The position numbers were made by a program, and so were the translations under genes. From positions 62,001-126,000 of the forward strand of contig NW_024068246.1 in assembly GCF_009389715.1 (NCBI RefSeq): a stretch of 64,000 bases of DNA. Reading direction: 5' to 3'. Positions 1 to 33,380 of this stretch are shown here, piece after piece. This DNA is from Phoenix dactylifera. Its lineage: Eukaryota > Streptophyta > Magnoliopsida > Arecales > Arecaceae. The notes under the pieces were generated by a model that saw only the letters and a list, made by a program, of their open reading frames with translations, searched no databases and was not told the DNA's origin. Position 1 is the stretch's first letter, and every line of letters starts with the position of its first letter.

Positions 1-1437
1 GTTTTATCGAAGCAACTGACCATTTGAACTCAGTCTTACTCTTCAGCCTCAGCAGGTCATGGTTTCATCCATCAACTGCTCAAGTTTCTCTATACTCTCT
101 TTTATAATATTGTTTCTTTTCTCTTTGCTCCTAAGCACCTTGCTTAGGACTTCTTTCTTCTTCATTTTCTGAATGAGGCAGGTGGAACTAGTCTCCTCCT
201 TTGCCTCAAAAACAGAAGATGCAGATGGCTCATGAAGTGTTGGATATGTAGTTACCTAGGCATGAACTTATGCAACTCACTGGCAGTCATGAAAAGCTAA
301 TACTAATCGGCTATTGTAGACAGCTCATAGATCCTAAAAGGTAACTAGTTCTCATGAGTAGTTTAACAGCCAGATATTCAAGGACAAATAAATGGGTCTC
401 CGGGTTTGTCGAACCAATATGATAGGAAGAGGTCATCATGCAATAATCAGGGAACAAGGGCTACAAGCTAACTTGACTAAGGAATGATAGAAAGAACCAC
501 AAGCAACATTCATAAGGTTGCACTATGCAAAGAAACTACGTCAATGATCATCAAGGAAGCTGAAGAGAACTCAAATGAGGTTTCTATAAGTGATTTAGGA
601 ACAGAAAAGGAACTACATACAGAGATCTTGTCATTATCAAGGGATTTGACTGAAAATCAATATGTATGTATTAGAAATGATAAAACCAATATGATGCCCA
701 AAAATTGCCAGAGGAAGTGTTATATTAAACATGCCAAATATATCACTCTTTAATAATCAGAAACAAGATAGGAAGGAATCGGGGAGAACCAAACTTGGAA
801 TAGTGAATGTAATGGTTGCTAGTGGAGGGAAGAATCACTTTTACACGAATAAAATGAATGCACTGCTATCACTCTAGGTGTGGAAGAATGCACTGCTATA
901 CCTCTAGGTATGGAAGAACTATGTAAACCTCCCAATGGTGGCAGAACCTGGGAGGCATCAAACAGAACCTAAAAAAAAGTGATGATTTTGGCTTCTTGGA
1001 TGTTCAAAAGAAGACCATTGATCATTTGCAAACTCAGTTGAAGAAATGTAGGAGAACCCTATGGTTCCAATCGAGCTTAGTAACTTTAAAGAAACTGCTG
1101 TCTGCCAAAGAAATGTCAAACCCACCAAGACCAGAATGGCAGAACTGATTATTTCTGGCCAAAACTGCTGAATCTAGGCAGTACCAAAACAGTTTTGGCT
1201 CACCTTGCTAATCAGATTTATGCTTTCATTGAACATGGGATCTACGAGATACTGAAGAAAGCATATTCTATTTTACTATCTTTAAGATTAGTGCATACTA
1301 TCATTGCTAGTTGCTCTATTTAATCTTTTATATTGCCCAACTACACTAAACCAGATATGTGCTTGGCATTTGAAGATTTTGTTTTCAACTTAAAGATGTA
1401 CGAGTTAATGACCCGAATATTGAATTATTGTTTTCAG
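1..1437. other. Non-coding: probably PHOT2 intron upstream of the first recognised exon
   Basis: No LOV-domain coding (NCRFLQG-type motif) was found here on the + strand, so this is probably the intron following the LOV2 exons. The 89-codon open frame at 484-753 has no family I recognise and lacks splice support. A 30-bp tandem duplication lies at 857-916. A polypyrimidine tract precedes the acceptor at 1436-1437. Confidence 0.45.
857..916. repeat. 30-bp tandem duplication, two copies
   Basis: Two adjacent 30-bp units (857-886 and 887-916), both beginning AATGCACTGCTAT and ending TGGAAG, differ at only a few bases. Local slippage duplication; no function seen. Confidence 0.8.
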
Positions 1438-23892
<22,455 letters not shown>

Positions 23893-24830
23893 GGGTGAGA
23901 ATTACTTTCCAGCTAACATGTATAAGCAATATCTTGCAAGATATATGCATGCGCTAGTCAAAGAAATGCTCCATATATATTAAAACTTGTGTTTATAGAA
24001 AACAAAATTCTTTTAGAACAGAGCCACTAAGGCAGGAAATGCTGAACATATGCCAGATAAGCCCCTCAAGGATTCTGGCATGTCAGGCATAGTTTCTCTC
24101 TGATTTTTGTAAGCTAGATACTTTTTGGAAGCAACAGTGCTTTCTGGGATCATCATTAAATGCCCATATCAAGGCATGTCCAACTTGCAGATTGAAGCTA
24201 CACGCTGCTGAGCCATGTATCATCTTTCAGAGACCTAATTAGAAATGGGCACCTTCTAAGTCTTTATCTTGCAGTATATCCACTAAAGCTTGCCCAAGCT
24301 ACCAGTAACCAGTTTTTGCCAATCATCATGCTGCTTTTTTCATAACATTTGGATCTCACAAATGATTATTGTAGAACAATTAAAAGCAGCAGTTTTGTTT
24401 TTTTCCTGACTATTGGTTTTGCATAAACGGTGCAGGTACTTGCTTGGGTGAGAGGATCTAGTGCTTTTCTTCCCTCACAAATGTCCAATTGCTTTGTTAA
24501 GAGATTATCGTCCTATCTGGATAAACATTGGTGAGGGAAATGGACAGGTCATCATGCACAGCAAAGAGAAGTGATGCATATTACTTTGTTATTTTGGATG
24601 AGGAAAATGCTATACTGTAATCAGAGAACAAAAGGACAATGTCATGTCAAGGTGTTACAGATTTCTTTGTTGCTAAGGACCACTTGGCCCCTGAAACATA
24701 AGATACTCTTTCTGAAAGAACAATCAAAAGGCTATTACAAGGGCATGTTTCTGTATATGTGCTAAATACTTTTGTACTTCTATCTGGTTTAAATAAAATT
24801 GCGATTTATGATTGTATGAACTCAGGAGGA
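23893..24830 (+). other. PHOT2 3' untranslated region with a probable UTR intron
   Basis: A good donor (GG|GTGAGA) lies two bases after the PHOT2 stop codon, and a good acceptor (GGTGCAG|GTACTT) lies at 24435/24436. The 3' UTR therefore probably has an intron of about 540 bp (23895-24435) and continues from 24436. An AATAAA at 24792-24797 is a likely polyadenylation signal. An exon junction so close to the stop codon should not trigger nonsense-mediated decay. This is inference from sequence; RNA reads would settle it. Confidence 0.5.
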
Positions 24831-27800
24831 CATATCATTAGGCTTTGCTTTATGCATGGCCTACCGGATGGGAGGAAATATTAAATATCTTCATCTTTTG
24901 AAGACCAAAAGACTGAAGGGTTCAACATCCAACCTTATCTGAGAAATACTGTGAGGGCACCCCAACCTCAGGGTTCGAACTCTGGTCTCCTCCACTTGGG
25001 AGAGCAATGCCAACAGGCTGAGAGAGGGCTGGTTCAACATCAGTCTTGTAAGCTTAAAGGCAATTAAAAATTTGATCAAAATTGTAGCTAATTTATTCTC
25101 ATTTGAGTTCAACTTCACAGCTTCATTAATTCACCTGAAGAAACTTCTTGTAGAAGACGTTCATACATGTCCGCTAAAGTCTTATCTATGCGGAAATGCT
25201 AATGACTCTGGGTGGAAACTTGCTAAAGGAGAATATTATGAAGGTACAGGCGAAGGCTCTGTCTGTTACTGAGTTTTGCAATTTATCACCTATATAGTAT
25301 AACTAAAATTGTGGAGTTTGAATTATGAAGCAAGTCACAAGGTTATTGGAGTAACAAGACAGTCTTTTGATGGTCAAGCTCAAATGTTTTTGAAGCAGCT
25401 TAAATCTTACCAGATCAGCTCAGAACATGTTTCATATTAATGAATAAATGAAAAGAGTTGGAATTGAAGGATTTTCATAGATGAGATAACGAAGGCTTAT
25501 ATACATCCAACTGCTATATGTGCAAATTGGGATGGTAGAACAAAACCTAACCCTAAGAGGGAGGGAAAAAAATGATCTTTGAAATCCTGCAATCTCAACT
25601 TCGAGCTAATATTGAGTCTGTATTCATATACTAGAGCAGAATTAGTAACTCAATTGGGTGTAAAAGTAGTAACTAGACCTGATCCAGCTCCATCCTACAA
25701 TATGCATTCAGAATTACTTCAGCCTAACCAGCCAACCTGATCCATTACACAAAAAGATTTGGCAAAGGCTAATAAGTTTGACTCAAAGTTCAGCCAGATT
25801 AGGCCATGATCTTGTGGAATCCGCAGCCGTATCTGCAGCCCTCATGATCTCCTTTCTAAAATCTCCAATACCAAGCTTTCCAACTAGAGATCTTATGTAT
25901 TGTTGTAATACAAGCTCAAGGCCCTATCCATGAAGTTATCTGAAGAATGCAAATACGTTGTCTGCAATATAATCTTCCAGGAATAAAGGTCTCCCATTCA
26001 ACTAAACTAAAGTTGGACAATATTGGTGATGAAAGTGCCAATATCGCATGATAGGTGTAAAGGCTAGTCACTCAATAAGCACTGGCATGATATTATCCTT
26101 ATTCAGAGAATCCATTCAAAGTAGAGAGTATTCCACGATGAATAAAAAATAAAGGAGATTTTTGTGCTGTTTGTCATTCACATGCCAAGAGCAGTCTTAT
26201 ATCACTGTATATATTAGCCAGGTCTTCAAACAACAAGCTTCCAGAGTACTCTCTCATCGTAATAAGATAATTGCATGAATCCTTGTTTGGTGGGATTAAT
26301 GCACCCACAAATTCACAGAAACCTATGAAAGGGGGAAAAGCTTGTGCGCTACTGCAGGTGCATAAACTCAAGCAAGGCAGAAGAAACAATTACTACAAGA
26401 AGAAGCTAAGTTTGATATGCCCGTAAGACGAGAAAGTAAAAATATATAGAGAAAGTACAGTTCTAACCTGTATTCACAGATAAGTGGCTCTGAAGTGACA
26501 TATCAGATTTAAGCAATGGTCATATTTTCAAAATTCAGACTACAATCGTGATGGGATGGAAAATTGATCTAATAATAAGAACCAGACAATCAACTGCTAG
26601 CAGCTTTTACACGATTTTCAAGCCACTGAGAATCCAGGGAGCATGAACTTGGAGACACTGAGTGCTATAGCTTCCATAAGACCAAACAGTATGAAAATAA
26701 AGCAATGAAGATTCAAACTGATGATAGGATACTTCTAAAAGCCTGCAACAAGAAAATAAGTGGTCAATTTCGAAAGCCCACCTCTAAACATGACAAGAAT
26801 ATCAGAACCAAAGATATGTCAGCGGCTCTAAAAGCCTGTCCTATTTGGAATCTAATTAGCCGTAGTATAAGGCAAAAAATGCTTGAAACATCTGAAGAAA
26901 ACAATGGACATATCAGTACTTTATCTAGAAAATTCACCAATTAAAAGTAGAATGACCTAAAAATTATTCTGTAACTATTTTTTTCAGTTTGAGAATGGTG
27001 GAAAAAGCAATGAATTGAGCTAGAATAACATATAGTATGTGAACTATATACAGCATATTATCTCAGGATATATGGAAGCAAAGAATTTATTTAAGGATGT
27101 TCAAAGAGTTTCGGTGATCCAACGGAAAGTAGAGCATGCAATGCCATCAGCCAGAGGTGATGGCTGCATCTCTAATTTCTCAAATGGTACAATCACTCCT
27201 ATGATCATATATTAACTCCCACTTTCTTCTTGGTCCCTTTTCTGAAAGTTGCAACTGATGTTGCAACCATGAAGCAGAATGATGGTATTGGTAAAAAGAA
27301 CCTGGTAAGAAGTCACTAAATGTTGCGGCTATTTTGGAAGTTTAAGAACTAGCACTTCATTATGGAGAGTGTTTAGGTTCTTTGGGTGTCGCTCAGTGGT
27401 GCAAACAAGCCAAGTCAAGCCAAGTAGTAAGCCCCTCAGATTCCTCTTTATACCAAAGAGGTATCTAAGCACATGTTGAGCTTGACAACACATGTTCAAG
27501 CTCGTCTTGTTAATTAAATGGATCAAACAAGCTCGTTATCAAACCAAGATAGACTTCTATTTATTTTTGTGAGCCCAAAGTGTTCGAGCTTGGTCTTTTA
27601 TGAGTCGAACAATAAAATATGTTTCGGTTTTATTCACTTCCTAGTGTTATGCAACCTAGTGTTATGTAGAATAAAGAAGGGAATAAATCTTACTTGTACA
27701 TGCTTAACTTTGTTATTGGTGGTAGTGGTGGTGATTGCTGTAGGTGTTCTCGATTAAGGGAGGATTATTAGCAGATAACAACTTGTTTTGCTGATAGATT

Positions 27801-30086
27801 GGATTAGAGCAGAAATAAATAGCCTAGGTTACAAGCATCTTTTATTTCTAGCTTCTAGGAGTAGTTCTATAATTTTGAGGGCCCGATGCAACAGATAAAC
27901 AAAGGAAGGATAGATGTGCTGCCTGTACCAATCCATGATGTATGGCACATATCATGCCAGTGTTGGACCAGTACATGGCATGATAGCTGACCTAACCACC
28001 CTCAAGCCATGCAGAATTAGTATCCATATTTTCCAGTGAGCCAAACATTGGCATTACATGGCATGCGTTTTACTAATGCTAGGTGGGAAGAACACCAACA
28101 GACAGCACATAAAACCTTGGGTCAAAGGGTCTTGCTGGGTCCATTGATTAGTCGATTGCCTCAATTTTAGTAATGCCAAGATAGGCTTGTTGTAAAGGGA
28201 TGGATGATATACAGAGTGTATTTAAAGGAGTAAAGTGGAAAATAATTTAGAGAAATAAAATCAAATGAAAAATATCATATTCAGCAAGCAAAGGATCATG
28301 CTAGGCAATTGAAGATTATCAAATTTGGATATGGCTATAGGTAATATGGAATATCAAATTTTGGAAGATGGCAGACTGGTATAGTATGTAAAGAAGATTA
28401 TCACATGGAAACTTAAGAGGTTTTTTTCAGTGGGGAAGCTAAAAAAAAGGCCAAGAAAGAGAATCTAGAAAACGCCACAAAGATGGAAATGGTTCCCCTT
28501 GGAATTATGTTAAAGTGATCATGCAACTTCCATTGCATTAGTGAAACTAGAATTTGTTTTTTTTTCATACAGTGACATCAAGAAAGTCTTTCTAGATCAT
28601 TGGAGAGGTGAATTTGCATATGCAGTGATCTTTAAGGAATTGAATGACAAACTTATTCTGGCCTACTTATGTATAGGCCAGATGATCAGGCAGGCACTTT
28701 TGGACGAGCCAAATAGGAGTAGAGAGAACTGGATCAGCCATTATTGTTGCTAGCAAATTGGCATCATAGTTTTTATTTGAGATTGTGTCGAAAATTGATA
28801 ATATTGTAAGTATAAAGATGAATGTGCTAGTTAAAATTATTAGCATCGAGGAGACAGCCTTAAAGGCACTCATTAGATGGCAGAATTGTAAATATAGGAG
28901 ACACTAATAAGAATGCTATAAATCATGGTTTTAGATCTAGGTAGGATATCCCAAGGGATATTAGAATGGTGTAGCAACTGAAGTGTTAGGACAAGATCGT
29001 CTCATCATCATCCTAGCGTCCAGATTGGTGCATCTTAGAACATCCCCCATCCCAAGTGTCGCGATAGGGCGGGACAGCGGGATGGTGGGGCATCTTATTC
29101 TATTGAAAAACCAAGATGACCTTGTCCCATAAAATTTAAAATTTGATACAAGCATTCAAATTTTAAAACAAGTGTCTCTCAACTTGCATAAATTATCAAA
29201 CAACGGTAAGATATTATTTCAAAGTCAGTAAAATTCAATGTCATTATGGTTTTGTAAGTAAAAATCCAAAGTATTTAGCTTACCCTTACTTGATCTCAAG
29301 GAATATTGAACATCATTACAAATTGCAATGCTGTTTTGGTGGAAGATAACTACAGCTTACATCTATTGCAACACGATGATAATTAATATAAGATAGAAAT
29401 ACAAAGATGTATAGGAGTTGCATTGAAGGGGGAGACCAGCCTTTGGAGGAATCAAGTGGTCAAAAGTGACTCACAAAGCCAACTTTTTTACCAATATACA
29501 GGAGACCAGGTGATAGTGATTACATGATTACCTTAACGCACTAGCATTTCAATGATCACAAATTACTAGGGCTAATAATTGCAAGCATGTCATTTTTTTA
29601 ACTGAATAATTTAAGGAATTCGATTTTTTGCCACAAGTTTCTCAATTTAATTTAGAATAATATCTCTGCATTTCATATTCTGGGGGGGAAATTAAACACC
29701 TTGAATACTTCTCATCATAAGAGAATGGGTGGCATCAAAGTAGTTTCATTAGTGAAATAAAAGTTGAACATCATCATGGAGGTAATTAAAAGCATAAGCC
29801 AGCAACAGGTGTTGGAACAAAGAAAACACGACAAGTTTTTCAAAAATCTGTTAAAAGAGAAGTTTCTCATTTTCTATCTCATAATTTCCATAATTCCAGC
29901 TCTCTCCATCACATTGACTAGCATCCATTGACAATACAGAGATGCAATATGATTGTCATCAATACTCTTCAGTAGAGTCATTTGCAAATCTGATATTGTA
30001 CTAAACATTAGAGAACAACATCAAGAAGAGCACATCAGTAGCAACTAGATTAAAGGTTGCACTCACCAATTAATCCCAGGATGAGA
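24831..30086. other. Gene-poor spacer between PHOT2 and the PPR gene
   Basis: About 5.2 kb with only short open frames that match no family I recognise. Contents: a CAAGCTCG-word repeat region near 27400-27620 of a kind common in plant intergenic DNA; an inverted-repeat element at 28989-29128; and a possible very old GTACCG-family relic near 27940-28000 (CATGCCAGTGTTGGACCAGT), too decayed to call. Nothing else is supported. Confidence 0.5.
28989..29128. mobile_element. Small inverted-repeat (MITE-like) element
   Basis: The left end GGACAAGATCGTCTCATC and the right end (reverse complement) GGGACAAGGTCATCTTGG form imperfect inverted repeats about 140 bp apart. The middle is GC-rich with GATAGGGCGGGACAGCGGGA. 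No clear target duplication was found, so this is a candidate non-autonomous element only. Confidence 0.4.
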
Positions 30087-31361
30087 TCAAAAGGGTCTCT
30101 GCAAGTTCTTCTTTCCAAAGATGGCCTCCCAAACCATTGGAGAGAATGGGCCTTTCTTGTCCAAATGCTCTCTAACAGCTTTCTCATCCATAGCAAAACC
30201 TCTCTCCCTCAAAGTCCTTACCAGGCTCCCAGCTTCCTCCACCCCCTTCTCCTTGCAATACGTATCAACCAAACCGGTGAAGGTTGCCGCATTTGGTAAA
30301 TGCCCGGCACCCAACATCTCGATGCAGTACTCAACAGAATCCTCCAATTTCCCCCCTTTGCACAAGCCCTGAATCAGAACCGCATAGCTAAAAGCGTTCG
30401 GCATGATCCCATTCTTCTGCATCTTCCTGAAAATCCTCTTTGCATCATCAAACTTTGCTGCCTTGCAGAACCCTTCTACAACCGCCGTGTAAATCACAAC
30501 CTCAGGGATTGTTCCCTTCTCACGCATTAGCCCGAATAGCTTCATTGCTTCTTGAATCAATCCATCTTTGCAGAGCCCATCAAGCATGGCAACTGCATTG
30601 GGGATGAGCCCCGTCTCCTTCATCTTCTTGAAAATTTCATCGGCATCTTCCGATTGGGACTCGGGCACCATGGAGTCAGGTCCATATGATTGTTTCGTTT
30701 GCTTCTGAGGAGCTTCCTCCACCTTTCCACCACGGCCTGCATCACCAAGATTCAGTTTTTTGAAGAGGGTATCTCCAGTCTTATCACCACCTTTCTCTAT
30801 CTCAGCGGAATCTTTCAACTGATCACCAGTGTCGATTGATTCTTTGTTTTTCTCTTCACTCTTGGGTCCATCGGAGAACAGAGACGCCGATTTTGGTCCC
30901 GGAATTCCAAAATTTTCCTCATAATCTTCACCATGATTCCTGAACCTCTGGCGAGAATAGCCAGAATCTTCTCTCCGTTCTCCCCTCATGGGCCTTTCAG
31001 GGATTCGGCTCTCCGGAGTTCGGCGGCCTCGACCCAGAATCTTATCCTCATCTTTGAGCCCGTGGAAGAGATCTCCGGATCCACCATCCAGTCTCCTCTC
31101 CCCCCTCAAAGGCCTCGTATTCACCGTCCTTTCCTCCTCACCATCGTCCCCAAAGTTGAGACTTTTAAGGAAGAGATCTTCCGAGGGGTCCTCTCTTCTT
31201 CTTTCACCCCTCATGGGCCTATTGGGGCTGGTGCTGAAATGCGTATTGTATACAGAACGAAGGAGGAGATCCCCGGGAGAAGAGCTCTCCAAGATCGAAT
31301 CCTTGGGCAAATGGGAAACATTCCAGCAGAAAAGTTTGGAAACCCGAACCCTAGCTTGCAT
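30087..31361 (-). CDS. Pentatricopeptide repeat protein, At4g38150-like, single exon
   Basis: 424 residues, no intron, intact. PPR proteins bind organellar RNA and act in its processing or translation. The N-terminus (MQARVRVSKLFCW) is basic with few acidic residues, as in mitochondrial or plastid targeting peptides. Residues about 45-240 are low-complexity and contain RPMRGERR or RPLRGERR three times (48-55, 83-90, 123-130), twice with a following DLF. Residues about 254-393 hold four 35-residue P-type PPRs (for example VIYTAVVEGFCK, FSYAVLIQGLCK, ATFTGLVDTYCK). The C-terminus WEAIFGKKNLQRPF resembles Arabidopsis At4g38150 as I remember it. With so few repeats, RNA specificity cannot be read out. 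It is divergent from the mTERF relic about 1.06 kb away. Confidence 0.9.
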   Translation of the reverse strand: MQARVRVSKLFCWNVSHLPKDSILESSSPGDLLLRSVYNTHFSTSPNRPMRGERRREDPSEDLFLKSLNFGDDGEEERTVNTRPLRGERRLDGGSGDLFHGLKDEDKILGRGRRTPESRIPERPMRGERREDSGYSRQRFRNHGEDYEENFGIPGPKSASLFSDGPKSEEKNKESIDTGDQLKDSAEIEKGGDKTGDTLFKKLNLGDAGRGGKVEEAPQKQTKQSYGPDSMVPESQSEDADEIFKKMKETGLIPNAVAMLDGLCKDGLIQEAMKLFGLMREKGTIPEVVIYTAVVEGFCKAAKFDDAKRIFRKMQKNGIMPNAFSYAVLIQGLCKGGKLEDSVEYCIEMLGAGHLPNAATFTGLVDTYCKEKGVEEAGSLVRTLRERGFAMDEKAVREHLDKKGPFSPMVWEAIFGKKNLQRPF

Positions 31362-31404
31362 TGCTGTTACTCCTTTGCTTTCCTCCTCCGAGAGAGAAAG
31401 GGCG

Positions 31405-31479
31405 AGGGTTTAGGGAAGGAATAAAATTGCGGAGATTTCTGGAATGACTGAATTACCCATTACGAGGGTATATTTATAC
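31405..31479 (-). promoter_or_regulatory. Core promoter of the PPR gene: TATA box and telo-box
   Basis: On the minus strand TATAAATA (complement of 31471-31478) lies about 110 bp before the PPR start codon. AAACCCT (complement of 31405-31411), a telo-box-type motif common in plant genes of the translation and organelle machinery, lies about 45 bp before the ATG. Motif-level evidence only. Confidence 0.45.
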
Positions 31480-31835
31480 GGGAGAGAAAGTGTAATGTGA
31501 GGGTAATATGGTCATAATAAAAATTGATGAGAACGGGGTTGGCTGATGAAAGGGGATAAAGGCCTCGTTCAATTTATCTTGTCAGCAATTGTGAAAGGTG
31601 AGAACCAAAAATTTCAGCCATGGGTTCAGGCAGCAGCTTTGGTTGAAATGGAGATTCTTACCAAGAAGGTGAGTTTTTTTTTTTTTGTTTAATTCCCTTT
31701 TTCATGTTGGTGGACTAATTCCCTTGTTTTCTTTTCTAATTCTATCTTTTTAATATCATTTAAAGGAACACTATTCAAGTTGAGAGATTATGGACTCCCA
31801 AGTTGGACATAGCCATCGGGCCTAATTTCTGCTGT

Positions 31836-31867
31836 AGAGCCCGGCCCGAGCCCGGCCCGGCCCGGGT
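31836..31867. repeat. GC-rich GCCCGGCCCG word cluster (MITE fragment?)
   Basis: Contains GAGCCCGGCCCGAGCCCGG and CCCGGCCCGGG in an AT-rich context. It is a pentanucleotide-word array similar in style to the GGGTC element, but only about 30 bp long and without visible ends. It lies between the PPR gene and the mTERF relic. Confidence 0.35.
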
Positions 31868-32084
31868 TTTGATCAGCTCTACTCCCAACATGATTTATTT
31901 GAAAGCTAGGAGAATTGTGTATCCGTTTCTGTCTACTATGTGGGACAACACCAATGACCTGCTTCGAGAACAGCCCATGTCAGATTTTAGTTGCAAGTAT
32001 TCAAACCCAAAACTTGTGCAAATTGTCATGTTTTAGAAAGCATGGGTAGTACCAGAAAAAAAGAGGATTAAAAAGTAGTGTTCT

Positions 32085-32101
32085 TGAGAGAGAGAGAGAG
32101 A
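32085..32101. repeat. GA microsatellite
   Basis: A short GAGAGAGA run upstream of the mTERF relic. Plants use such runs as GAGA-type promoter elements, but nothing here proves that. Confidence 0.6.
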
Positions 32102-32418
32102 ATTTGGTGATTTCTTACTTTGCAAGGTGAAGGAGACCTTACTATCTCATTTGGTATTCTTCATAACAGCAATCATCCCTTGGTTCTTCCAATCTGAGCT
32201 ACTGGTTTTCTTGTTGACTCATTTGTCTGATTTGTGGAAGCAGATTAAGAATTTGGCTTTAAACACCACCTTTGGTTGTGGAAAAAAGCTGATTTTCTCC
32301 CACAATTTAGTTGTCTTTTTTGTGTTCCATAGTTTATTCTATCTCGTAGTTGCTAGTCCATTTTGGTATAGACTTGCATGTATTCAACATTAATTTTATT
32401 CAGTGTCATTTAGAAACC

Positions 32419-33380
32419 ATGGAAAGGAGCAGCAACCAGAAGAGTAGTATTATGGGATTCCTTAGAGAGAGGGTTCGTCGATGGAAGCATGCAGAATATG
32501 TTCAAAAGATGCAAGCGGCTAGAGTTCCTTGATGGAGAGAGAGCCTGTGAGAACTGGAATTACTTGAACAGTATTGGAATTCAAGAGAGGAAACTTACCT
32601 GTGGTGTTTCCAAGTGCCCCAGGATCCTCACTCTGGGCTTGAATGAGAAGCTTGTACCTACAGTCCAATGCCTCACAGCCTTGGGAACAAAACCTGGTGG
32701 AGTGGTTCTGGCCAGCCAAAGTTTCCCACATACTTGCCCACAGTGTAGAAGAGAAGCTCTGCTCGCTACTAGCCTTCTTCCAAGCAATGGGAGTCTCTGA
32801 AAAGCAACTGGGTAAGTTGTTGTTACTCAACCCAAGGCTCATCAGTTACAGCATTGAGACTAAATTTTCTCAGATTATAGATTTCTTTGCAAGCTTAGGA
32901 CTTAAATAAAGAAGGTGTGATTGGTAAAATTTTGGCGAAGAACCCGTTCATTATGGGTTACAGTGTTGAGAAACGGCTCCAACCCACAAAGGAGTTTCTG
33001 AAATTGATAGGCTTAAATGAGTTTGATCTTCAAAGGGTGGTTCTCAATTTTCCAGAGGTACTATGCAGAGATGTGAATAAAGTTTTGAGACCCGATTTAG
33101 TTTTCTTAAAGAGCTGTGGGTTTTACCATGAACAAATTGCAGTGATGGTGGCCTCATATCCTCCTGTTTTAATCAAGAACATCAAAATTCTCTGGAGCCC
33201 AGAATCAGATTCTTGGTAGAAGAGATGGGGAGGGGAATTAGTGAGGCAGCAGATTATCCTGAATTCTTTCGGCATGGTCTGAAGAAGAGTCTGGAGTCCC
33301 GACAGAAGTTGGTGAAGCAGAAGATCATAGATTGTAGCTTAAGTGAGCTGCTTAACTGCAATCAGAAGAACTTCATTTAA
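32419..33380 (+). pseudogene. MTERF6: mTERF6/PDE191-like gene broken by four frameshifts
   Basis: mTERF proteins are organelle nucleic-acid-binding helical-repeat proteins; mTERF6 (Arabidopsis PDE191, At4g38160) acts in plastid transcription and tRNA maturation. From ATG 32419 to TAA 33378-33380 nearly the whole family sequence can be read: SSIMGF, SIGIQERKL, CPRILTL, HSVEEKLCSLLAFFQAMGV, NPRLISYSIETK, KNPFIMGYSVEKRL, NFPEVLCRDVNK, EPRIRFLVEEMGRG, YPEFFRHGLKK, CSLSELLNCN. It needs frame changes near 32470 (GA run), 32720, 32885 (an extra TAAA) and 33188 (one A lost). No intron is seen. Neighbouring genes are intact, so decay is likelier than sequencing error. A 14-base C run follows at 33414-33427. 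Confidence 0.87.

Noticed and set aside
484-753. 89-codon open frame as a PHOT2 exon or separate gene
   Set aside because: No phototropin motif, no matching splice phase, no family recognised; likely intronic chance frame.
24571-24765. 64-codon frame after PHOT2
   Set aside because: Lies in the probable PHOT2 3' UTR; no family recognised.
24955-24995. tRNA-like T-arm (GGTTCGAACTC) in the spacer
   Set aside because: Only a B-box-like stretch; no matching 5' acceptor stem, D-arm or anticodon arm upstream.
26174-26389. 71-codon minus-strand frame starting MFLLPCLSLCTC as a small secreted protein
   Set aside because: Hydrophobic start is suggestive, but there are no cleavage context, promoter, homologue or conserved cysteine pattern I recognise.
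27400-27620. CAAGCTCG-word region as a defined MITE
   Set aside because: Style is typical of plant repeats, but I could not define inverted ends or a target duplication.
27930-28010. Possible further GTACCG-family copy (CATGCCAGTGTTGGACCAGT)
   Set aside because: Resembles the family core but ends and target duplication cannot be found; too decayed to list as an element.
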